A stretch of DNA of 64,000 nt, taken from contig NZ_FNBC01000002.1 of NCBI RefSeq assembly GCF_900102145.1, positions 1 through 64,000 of the forward strand, read 5' to 3'. Below the pieces are notes generated by a model. That model was not told the origin of the DNA, did not search any database, and saw only the letters and a list, made by a program, of their open reading frames with translations. Origin of the DNA: Thermus arciformis. GTDB lineage: Bacteria; Deinococcota; Deinococci; Deinococcales; Thermaceae. Below are positions 57,774 to 64,000 of this stretch, piece after piece; position 1 is the stretch's first letter, and every line of letters starts with the position of its first letter. Both the position numbers and the translations under genes were made by a program.

Positions 57774-58240
57774 TGCGCCGGGAGATCCTGGTGGTGGCGG
57801 CCATCCTCCTGGACCGCCAGGGGCGGGTGCTCCTGGTGGGAAACGACTGGGGGCGCCGGGGCCAGGTGCGCTACACCCTCCCCGGGGGCACCGTGGAGCC
57901 GGGGGAAACGGTGCTGGAGGCCCTGGTGCGGGAGGTGCGGGAGGAGACGGGGCTTAGGGTGAAGGCCGTGGAGCACCTGGCCTACGTGATCCAGGTGGAG
58001 GACCGCCGCAAGAACGAGCGCACCCTGGCCATGGCCTTCCGGGCCAGCTACGAGGGGCTTCTGAACCCCCGGGACCCCGATGGGCACATCGTGGAGGCCC
58101 GCTTCTTCACCCCGGAGGAGGTGGCGGCGAGGCTCTCCGGCCACCGCCCCCTCCAGGAGCCCCTTCTGGACTACCTGGCGGGGGAGCGGGGGCGGTTCTA
58201 CGCCTACCCGGGATGGGGCCTCCCGGGGGTGCGGGTCTAA
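57773..58240 (+). CDS. Nudix hydrolase
   Basis: A 155-residue Nudix protein with box GGTVEPGETVLEALVREV then REETGL. The substrate is unknown. The start is ATG 57773, overlapping the prfA stop as TGATG. The stop codon TAA (58238-58240) lies within CTAAGT, the end of repeat copy C, so insertion of the element set the present C-terminus. Relatives may be longer or end differently. Confidence 0.87.
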   Translation: MRREILVVAAILLDRQGRVLLVGNDWGRRGQVRYTLPGGTVEPGETVLEALVREVREETGLRVKAVEHLAYVIQVEDRRKNERTLAMAFRASYEGLLNPRDPDGHIVEARFFTPEEVAARLSGHRPLQEPLLDYLAGERGRFYAYPGWGLPGVRV

Positions 58241-58342
58241 GTACCCCGCTCTGGCTTGCGCCAGAGCGGGGGCCCCAAAAGAGCCTTCGCAAAGCCCTAT
58301 TTCCAGCGTCCTATGTGGCAAAATCAAGGTGTGGGCACTTAA
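58237..58342 (+). repeat. Palindromic element, copy C
   Basis: A 106-base unit with the CCCCGCTCTGG/CCAGAGCGGGG hairpin and GGGGCCCCAAAAGAGCC, ending GTGTGGGCACTTAA. Its left end supplies the Nudix stop codon. It is directly followed, sharing ACTTAA, by copy E in the same orientation. Confidence 0.93.
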
Positions 58343-58434
58343 TACCGCCCCATGCTGGCTTGCGCCAGCATGGGGGCCCCAAAAGAACTTTCCCAATTTC
58401 GGGCAACCCGTGTTGCGAAAGTGCAACCCCTTAG
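58338..58434 (+). repeat. Palindromic element, copy E
   Basis: A 97-base unit starting CTTAATACCGCCCC. The hairpin is CATGCTGG/CCAGCATG with the same CTTGCG loop, then GGGGGCCCCAAAAGAAC, AACCCGTGTTGCGAAA and ending CCCTTAG. The stem sequence differs from copies A-D on both arms but still pairs. Its right end TTA forms the stop codon of the next gene, which is on the other strand. Confidence 0.88.
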
Positions 58435-59096
58435 GGGCCGAGCTTGCGCTTGAGGTAGGCGAGAAGCTCCTCAATGGCCCTGCGAAGGGCCCTTTGCTCC
58501 TCGGCTAGGGCCTCGAGGGGGTCCTTGACGGGCTCCAGGCCGGAGAAGGTCTTGAAAAGCAGGGTGGGGTTGCCGCACCGGGGGCAGACCACCTCCGCGG
58601 GCCGCACCGAGGGGGCGTAGAAGACGCGGGCCCCGCAGCGGGGGCAGAGGAGGTACTTGGCCCCCAAGGCCTCCCCCTTGCGCACCGCCTCCTCCAGGGC
58701 TTTGGCCTCCTCCTGGGGAAAGCCCAGGAAGTAGTCCTCCCCCACCTTGAGGAAGCCCAGGGACTCTTCCGTGCTCCTCAGGTCCCCCCGCTTCCCCTCG
58801 GGAACCTCCCAGGTGAAGCCGTTCCAGCGGAAGTGGCGGAGGTGCTTGCGCCCCTCCCGGTCCTCTATCTCCACGATGAGCTGCAGGTGGGGGTCCTTGG
58901 GGTAGTAGTGGAGGCGCACCGCCTGGACCCCAGAGAGGGCCTGGGCGCGGGGGAGGGTGTAGCTCAAGGGGCCCTCCCCCTTGGCGGGGTAGCCCACCAG
59001 GCGCTCCACGTCGTAGACGGTGAGGCCCGGCCGGTTGGCGTCCCCGAAGAGGAAGCGCTCCACGTACCGGAAGGCGGCCTCGAGGCCCGGGTCCAT
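58431..59096 (-). CDS. Zinc-ribbon protein of unknown function
   Basis: A 221-residue protein starting MDPGLEAAFRYVERFLFG. It has an N-terminal domain with AVRLHYYPKDPHLQLIVEIE, then a zinc ribbon LLCPRCGARV...VVCPRCGNPT, and a lysine-rich C-terminal helix. No family recognised. The stop codon TAA is formed by the end of repeat copy E. ATG 59102 would add two residues. Confidence 0.72.
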   Translation of the reverse strand: MDPGLEAAFRYVERFLFGDANRPGLTVYDVERLVGYPAKGEGPLSYTLPRAQALSGVQAVRLHYYPKDPHLQLIVEIEDREGRKHLRHFRWNGFTWEVPEGKRGDLRSTEESLGFLKVGEDYFLGFPQEEAKALEEAVRKGEALGAKYLLCPRCGARVFYAPSVRPAEVVCPRCGNPTLLFKTFSGLEPVKDPLEALAEEQRALRRAIEELLAYLKRKLGP

Positions 59097-59117
59097 GGCC
59101 AAAGTCTACTAAAACCC

Positions 59118-62048
59118 CTAAGGCCAAAAGGCGCAGTAGGGCCGAAGTACCGCGTGCTTCCCACCCCCGTAGCGGGAGAGCATGGCCTCCTGGACCCCCC
59201 TCTCCGGCCAGAGGTAGTCCACCACGAGGGGGGCGTCCTCGTTCTCCGCCCCGCCCAGGTTCCAGGGCCCCGCCTCCTTGGCCACGGGCCGGAAGTGGTC
59301 GGGGCCGTAGCCGTCCTGGCTGCCCACGAGCACGTAGAAGCAGACCCGCTGCCCCGGGACGGGGTTGAAGTGCTTCTTGTCCAGCTGGACGATCACCTGC
59401 TTGTCCGCGGGGTTGCTCCCCACCGTGATCCCGTCGGCGGTGTCCGTGCCGTCGGGGAAGCCCACCCGTTGCCCGTACTGGGGCCAGCCCGCCACCTTGA
59501 GGAAGAGGTCCCAGGGGTGCTCGGGGTCAAAGGCCACCTTGGCCCCCTTGGCGAAGGGGTCGGTGCGCCCCCCCTCCTTGAAGTCCAGGTAGACGTTGAG
59601 GAGCTGGTGGCTGAAGCCCGCCGGGGCCCCCCAGGGGTTGGTCATCTCCTTGAAGACGAAGACGAAGGTCCAGGTGGCCCCGCTGTCCAGAACCCGCATC
59701 TCCAAGAGGTCAAAGAGGCCCTGGAAGGGGGCGAAGGCGGCTTCCTTGGGGTAAGTGTAGGTGCCGGGGCCGTGCTCGTCCCCCTCGGGGTCGGGGATGG
59801 CCAGGACCTCCTTCCCGGCCAGGCGCTGGGGCAGGGAGAGGGCCAGGGGGCTCGCGTTGGGGGCCGCGTCCACCACCCGGCCTTGCCGCTCCAGGACCAC
59901 GGCGAGGCGCAGGGTGTCCCCTGGCCCCGCCTTCAGGGTGGTGTAGGGAAGGCGCATCTCCACCACCTCGCCCACGTAGGCCCGCCGCCCCTGGAGGTCG
60001 GCGGGGGAGCTCGCCAGGACCCAGGCCCCGTCCCGGTAGGCGTAGCGCACCAACACCGCCTCCCCATCCCGCACCTGGTCCAGGTCCAAGGTGAGCCGCT
60101 GCTGCAGGGGGAAGCCTAGGGAAACCTCGCTCCCTTCGGGAAAGGCCGCCCCGCCCTCCTCCCCCGGCGTGGTGGCGTAGACGTGGAGGCGGAAGCCCTG
60201 GCCCAGGAGGTCCGCCGCCCTCATCCCCTCCCTTAGGTCCACCCTCAGGTAGACGTTCTGCTCGTCAAAGCCCAGGTACACCCCTTTGAGGAGGTCGTCC
60301 TGGGTCTGCATGGTGGTGCCCTCGAGGTCGGGCAGGTAGGCGGCGCCCTTCCACTCCTCGGGAGGGTCCACCCGGCCGTCCAGCTGGGGCCTTATCCGGC
60401 CCGGGGTGCCCTGGGGGGCCACGGGGGGCCGCACGGCGATGAAGAGCTCCTCGGGGGGCTTCTTCCCCAGGGCCTCGTAGACCGCCCGGAGGAGGGCGCG
60501 GAAGCCCTCGTCAAAGGGCGGGTTGTTGGGGAAGCCCGTGTCCTGGCCGTACCACCAGAACCAGTCCGAGGCCTGGGCGGCGTAGACGAGGCCCATGGCC
60601 CGCTCCGCCACCTGGGGGTCCCCGCCCGCTTCCCGGTAGGCCACCACCGCCTGCCGGGCCCGGCTTAGACGGTCCCAGGCCTCGTTCTCCTCCGGCTCCC
60701 CGGCCCACATGGCGAAGTCCCCGGCCCACCCCCCCGTGCCGAGGCGCGGAAGGGCCACCGAGGGGAGGTCCAGCACCTCGGAGAAGCGCACCGTCTTCAG
60801 GGTGCCCTTGGCCTGCTCCTCGGAAAGGCGCTTGTAAAGCAGGCGGCGGAAGGCGTTGCCGTTTTGGGGGTAGTTCTCCCAGGCGTTCTCCCCGTCCAAG
60901 GCGATGGTAAGGACGGCCTCGGGGTTTTCCCGGATCACCTGGCGGCGGATCTCCAGGAGGCTTGCGATGAAGTCCTCCACCGCCTCCTCGGGGGGCATCC
61001 CGCTATAGCGGAAGCCGATCCGGTCCGAGAGGTCCCGGTGCCGGAAGAAGAGGACCAGGCGCCTGCCGTCCTTCTCCACGTGGTAGGGCCGGGTCAGGGT
61101 GAGGGGGTTCACGGGGAAGCCGCTCTTGCCGAGGACGGCCTCGTCCGTCACCAGGAAGCGCACGCCCTCCTCGGCGTAGAGCTCGGCCGCCTTCTGGCTC
61201 ACGGCCCCTTCGGGGGGCCACATGCCTAAGGGTTCCCTCCCGAAGAGCTCCCGGAAGTAGGCCTTCCCGGAGCGCACCTGCCAGCGGGCGTCCTCCGGCC
61301 AGGCGATGGGCTCCTTGGGGAGGGCGAGGGTGGGGTTGGACTCGCGGATGGCCTCCTTGTCCAGGAGGATGGGGAGGATGGGGTGGTAGTAGGGGGTGGT
61401 GAGGAGGTCAATCTGGCCCCGCTCCCAAAGCCTTTGGTGGAGGGGCAGGATGGTGGCCATGAGCTCCAGGTGCTTCTTCAGGACGTAGTCCAGGTCCTCC
61501 TGGGAAAACCCCCGGTCTTTCTTGCGGAGGGCCTCGAGGCGGGGGTCCTTGGCGATGTAGTCCCGGTTGATCCAGAGGAGGTTCCAGAGGACCCGGAGGT
61601 CGGTGAGGTCCTGGTCGGTGAAGGCCTCCCCGCGGCTCCTTTTGGCCTGGAGCTCCTGGTAGCGGGGGCTTTCCGCCACGAAGCGGGGGTTGAGGTCAAA
61701 GAAGCGCTCCACCACGAAAGCCCGCTCCTCCGGGGTGAGGGCGCCCGCGGGCTTTTCCGAGACCCGCCAGTAGGCGTCCTTGGCCTTGCCGGAGAGGTAG
61801 TCGCCGATCTGCTTGAGGAGGGTGGAGGTGTAGTCAAAGCTCACCTTGACCTCGGGAAACTCCAGGAGGACCTCGGCCATCCAGGGGTAGTCGTTCACCC
61901 CGTGCATGCGCACCCAGGGCTCCCCGTACTGCCCCGTGAGGGGGTTCTCGTAAGGGGGCTGGTGCTGGTGCCAGAGGATGGCCACCTTGAGGGGCTGGGC
62001 CAGGCCTGCCGTCAGGAAGAGGGCCGCCGCGAGGAGCCTTCCCTTCAC
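59118..62048 (-). CDS. Secreted GH57 glycoside hydrolase (amylopullulanase-like)
   Basis: A 976-residue exported enzyme with a signal peptide (about 1-17). The N-terminal 500 residues are a GH57 barrel with [38 protein letters not shown] carrying the likely nucleophile Glu, and [16 protein letters not shown] with the likely acid Asp. The C-terminal half has beta-sandwich domains like the glucodextranase-type modules of archaeal amylopullulanases. It probably hydrolyses alpha-glucans outside the cell; the exact bond specificity is not readable. A GH57 branching enzyme lies at 11-12.7 kb, but this one is extracellular. Confidence 0.9.
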   Translation of the reverse strand: MKGRLLAAALFLTAGLAQPLKVAILWHQHQPPYENPLTGQYGEPWVRMHGVNDYPWMAEVLLEFPEVKVSFDYTSTLLKQIGDYLSGKAKDAYWRVSEKPAGALTPEERAFVVERFFDLNPRFVAESPRYQELQAKRSRGEAFTDQDLTDLRVLWNLLWINRDYIAKDPRLEALRKKDRGFSQEDLDYVLKKHLELMATILPLHQRLWERGQIDLLTTPYYHPILPILLDKEAIRESNPTLALPKEPIAWPEDARWQVRSGKAYFRELFGREPLGMWPPEGAVSQKAAELYAEEGVRFLVTDEAVLGKSGFPVNPLTLTRPYHVEKDGRRLVLFFRHRDLSDRIGFRYSGMPPEEAVEDFIASLLEIRRQVIRENPEAVLTIALDGENAWENYPQNGNAFRRLLYKRLSEEQAKGTLKTVRFSEVLDLPSVALPRLGTGGWAGDFAMWAGEPEENEAWDRLSRARQAVVAYREAGGDPQVAERAMGLVYAAQASDWFWWYGQDTGFPNNPPFDEGFRALLRAVYEALGKKPPEELFIAVRPPVAPQGTPGRIRPQLDGRVDPPEEWKGAAYLPDLEGTTMQTQDDLLKGVYLGFDEQNVYLRVDLREGMRAADLLGQGFRLHVYATTPGEEGGAAFPEGSEVSLGFPLQQRLTLDLDQVRDGEAVLVRYAYRDGAWVLASSPADLQGRRAYVGEVVEMRLPYTTLKAGPGDTLRLAVVLERQGRVVDAAPNASPLALSLPQRLAGKEVLAIPDPEGDEHGPGTYTYPKEAAFAPFQGLFDLLEMRVLDSGATWTFVFVFKEMTNPWGAPAGFSHQLLNVYLDFKEGGRTDPFAKGAKVAFDPEHPWDLFLKVAGWPQYGQRVGFPDGTDTADGITVGSNPADKQVIVQLDKKHFNPVPGQRVCFYVLVGSQDGYGPDHFRPVAKEAGPWNLGGAENEDAPLVVDYLWPERGVQEAMLSRYGGGKHAVLRPYCAFWP

Positions 62049-62131
62049 GGCCTCACCCCCCGCCCGTTCATGGAACCGCCCTTTGGCGCCATGCGCCCAT
62101 TCTACGGCGGGGAGGCGGGGATAATGGTCCC

Positions 62132-63181
62132 ATGGCCCTCCTCTTCACCCCTCTTGTCCTTCGGGACCTCAGGCTCAAAAACCGCCTGGCCATGTCCCCC
62201 ATGTGCCAGTACTCGGCCACGGAAGGGGGAGAGGTCACGGACTGGCACCTCCTCCACTACCCCACCCGGGCCCTGGGCGGGGTGGGGCTCGTCCTCGTGG
62301 AGGCCACGGCGGTCCTCCCCGAAGGCCGGATCAGCCCCTTTGACCTCGGGATCTGGTCCGAGGACCACCTCCCGGGCCTCAAGGAACTCGCCCGGCGCAT
62401 CTGGGAGGCGGGGGCGGTGCCGGGGATCCAGCTCGCCCACGCCGGGCGCAAGGCGGGGACGGCGAGGCCCTGGGAAGGGGGGAAGCCTTTGGGCTGGAAG
62501 GGGGTGGGGCCAAGCCCCATCCCCTTCGCCGAGGGCTACCCCGTCCCCGAGCCTTTGGACGAGGCGGGGATGGCGCGGGTCCTCGAGGCCTTCGTGGAAG
62601 GGGCCAAAAGGGCCCTCCGGGCGGGGTTTTTGGTGGTGGAGCTCCACATGGCCCACGGCTACCTCCTCTCCTCCTTCCTCTCGCCCCTTTCCAACCGGCG
62701 GGAGGACGCCTACGGGGGAAGCCGGGAGAACCGCATGCGCTTTCCCCTGGAGGTGGCCCGAGCGGTGCGGGAAGCCCTGCCCCCCGGGCTTCCCCTCTTC
62801 GTTCGGGTCTCGGCCACGGACTGGGCGGAAGGGGGGTGGGGCCTCGAGGACACCCTGGCCTTCGCCGAACGGCTCAAGGCCCTGGGGGTGGACCTTTTGG
62901 ACCTCTCCTCGGGCGGGGTGGTGCCCGGGGTCAAGGTCCCCGCGGCCCCGGGCTTCCAGGTTCCCTTCGCCGACGCGGTGCGCAAGCGGGTGGGGATGCC
63001 GACGGGGGCGGTGGGCCTCCTCACCACCCCCGAGCAGGCGGAGACCATTCTCCAGGCGGGAAGCGCCGACCTGGTGCTTCTGGGCCGGGTCCTCCTCCGG
63101 GACCCCTACTTCCCCCTGAAGGCGGCCAAGGCCCTGGGGGCCGAGGCCCCCGTGCCCCCGCAGTACCAGAGGGCCTTTTAA
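62132..63181 (+). CDS. Old yellow enzyme family flavoprotein (YqjM-like ene-reductase)
   Basis: A 349-residue FMN-dependent ene-reductase. It starts [20 protein letters not shown] and has [10 protein letters not shown], with the cysteine that tunes the flavin in thermophilic-like OYEs. Further motifs are [28 protein letters not shown] and [26 protein letters not shown] closes the barrel. It reduces activated C=C bonds with NAD(P)H; the natural substrate is unknown. Confidence 0.93.
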   Translation: MALLFTPLVLRDLRLKNRLAMSPMCQYSATEGGEVTDWHLLHYPTRALGGVGLVLVEATAVLPEGRISPFDLGIWSEDHLPGLKELARRIWEAGAVPGIQLAHAGRKAGTARPWEGGKPLGWKGVGPSPIPFAEGYPVPEPLDEAGMARVLEAFVEGAKRALRAGFLVVELHMAHGYLLSSFLSPLSNRREDAYGGSRENRMRFPLEVARAVREALPPGLPLFVRVSATDWAEGGWGLEDTLAFAERLKALGVDLLDLSSGGVVPGVKVPAAPGFQVPFADAVRKRVGMPTGAVGLLTTPEQAETILQAGSADLVLLGRVLLRDPYFPLKAAKALGAEAPVPPQYQRAF

Positions 63182-63226
63182 GGACCCCACCGGGCCTCCC
63201 ACGTTGCGCCGCCGAGGGGCGGATGC

Positions 63227-63332
63227 CTAAGTACCCCGCTCTGGCTTGCGCCAGAGCGGGGGCCCCAAAAGAGCCTTCGCAAAGCCCTACCCCCGGCGTC
63301 CCATGTGGCGAAATCAAGGTGCGGGCACTTAG
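63227..63332 (+). repeat. Palindromic element, copy D
   Basis: A 106-base unit nearly identical to copy A (one visible difference in the middle, ACCCCCGG versus ACCCCGGG). It lies between the convergent ends of the OYE gene and the winged-helix regulator and touches neither stop codon. Confidence 0.93.
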
Positions 63333-63341
63333 CCCGGCCCG

Positions 63342-63632
63342 CTACCGCCCTTGGAGGAGGTCCAGAAGGGTCTTCCGGTAGGCCTCGTAGGCCGCCCGGC
63401 CCTCCGGGGTGAGGGCCACCCAGGTCTTGGGCCTTTTGCCCCGGAAGCCCTTCTCCACCCGCACGTACCCCGCCTCTTCCAGCCTCTGCAGGTGGCTTGA
63501 GAGGTTGCCCTCGGTGAGCCCCAGGGCCTCCTTGAGCCAGGTGAACTCCGCCTTCGCCCCCTCCCCCAGGCCCGCAAGGAGGGCCACGATGCGCAGGCGG
63601 GTCTCCTGGTGGATCACCGGGTCCAGCGCCAA
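63342..63632 (-). CDS. Winged-helix transcriptional regulator
   Basis: A 96-residue HTH protein reading LDPVIHQETRLRIVALLAGL then EFTWLKEALGLTEGNLSSHL and LEEAGYVRVEKGFRGKRPKT, the MarR/ArsR-like family without metal cysteines. The family normally begins near LDPVIH, so I choose TTG 63632. GTG 63617, which overlaps the upstream stop as GTGA, is the other option. It is coupled to the membrane-protein gene before it, a common pairing where the regulator controls its partner. Confidence 0.83.
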   Translation of the reverse strand: MALDPVIHQETRLRIVALLAGLGEGAKAEFTWLKEALGLTEGNLSSHLQRLEEAGYVRVEKGFRGKRPKTWVALTPEGRAAYEAYRKTLLDLLQGR

Positions 63633-64000
63633 AGGAGCACCCCCCCGTAGACCAGGGCACAAAGCCCCACCGCGCCCATCCCCAGGTGGAAGAGGCCGGG
63701 GAAGGCCCGATAGAGAAGGAGGTCTGCGGCGAAGAGCCCTAGCCCCGCCCAGGCCATTCCCGGGATCCGCCACAGGGTGCCCAGGTAGGCGTAGGCGAAG
63801 GCCACCAGGCTGACCAGGAAGCTTTCCCCCCTCAAGTCCGTGGGCGGGAGGAGGAGGAGCCAGTGGAGGAGGGCAAAGAGGGTGAGCAGGGCCCAGAAGT
63901 AGAAGGTCTGGAGCCCCAGGAAGCTCCTCACGCTCACCCCCTGCCGGGCCCCTAGGTAGAAGGAGAGGAGCCCACCCAGGGGGCCCGCCACCGTCCAGAA
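63614..64000 (-). CDS. Integral membrane protein, partial at the right edge
   Basis: A hydrophobic protein with about four helices, reading in from the window edge (FWTVAGPLGGLLSFYLGA) to a stop at 63614. A GTG at 63991 could start it, but the frame is open to the edge and the N-terminus probably lies outside. AYAYLGTLWRIPGMAWAGLG is one helix. It overlaps the regulator start and is likely its partner. Confidence 0.7.
   Translation of the reverse strand, partial: FWTVAGPLGGLLSFYLGARQGVSVRSFLGLQTFYFWALLTLFALLHWLLLLPPTDLRGESFLVSLVAFAYAYLGTLWRIPGMAWAGLGLFAADLLLYRAFPGLFHLGMGAVGLCALVYGGVLLWRWTR

Overview
This window is high-GC bacterial DNA that I assign to Thermus thermophilus or a very close relative. 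The evidence is the strong G/C bias at third codon positions, the lysine pathway through alpha-aminoadipate with the LysW carrier, the caa3 oxidase with fused I/III and II/c subunits, a DnaE intein, the A9 slippage run in dnaX, and GH57 branching-enzyme catalytic residues at positions 184 and 353. I cannot name the strain. The proposed leaderless genes, with a -10-like hexamer about 6-7 bases before the start codon, fit Thermus habits.

Layout. 1-5.7 kb: cut-off TnpB-like gene, M32 carboxypeptidase, prepilin peptidase, a HEPN/MNT toxin-antitoxin pair, a nitroreductase and a LysM/NlpC hydrolase. 5.7-6.7 kb: gene-poor stretch with one orphan CRISPR-type repeat, then tRNA-Trp. 6.7-12.7 kb: GidA-like flavoprotein, MutY, CoA-binding and NERD proteins, split glutamine-dependent NAD synthase, GH57 branching enzyme. 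12.7-19.5 kb: the lysine operon hcs-lysT-lysU-(lysW-like)-lysW-lysX-lysY-lysZ, with a leader-peptide attenuator in front and an antisense HicBA module inside. 19.5-23 kb: uppS, acyl-CoA dehydrogenase, ubiX, tRNA-Lys. 23-31.4 kb: caa3 oxidase operon with fused CtaA-CtaB, then pckA and pgi. 31.5-37.7 kb: DUF4129-MoxR-DUF58 cluster, a GNAT/acyl-CoA-synthetase-like protein and a SpoU methyltransferase. 37.7-44.9 kb: groESL and dnaE with intein. 44.9-49.4 kb: Phd antitoxin with a 5-FCL-like gene, korAB, HD protein, CsoR-family repressor. 49.4-55.5 kb: dnaX, argB, PfpI-like pseudogene, Nudix, mazG, membrane protein, UPF0145, copper-delivery pair PCuAC/Sco. 55.5-64 kb: coiled-coil protein, ZIP transporter, prfA, Nudix, zinc-ribbon protein, secreted GH57 enzyme, OYE-type reductase, and a winged-helix regulator with a membrane partner cut by the right edge.

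The most unusual feature is a dispersed family of about 106-bp palindromic elements. I find eight copies: five full length (four near-identical plus one diverged), one 97-nt variant, one truncated and one decayed. Each full copy has CTAAGT-type inverted ends and one strong hairpin whose stem sequence differs between subfamilies while staying paired. Copies lie between genes, inside the lysine operon (lysW/lysX) and next to ubiX. One lies in frame inside the dnaE intein, adding exactly 35 codons. Four of the six reading frames through the element are open. This recalls protein-inserting palindromic elements of other bacteria; I do not know a published description of this family.
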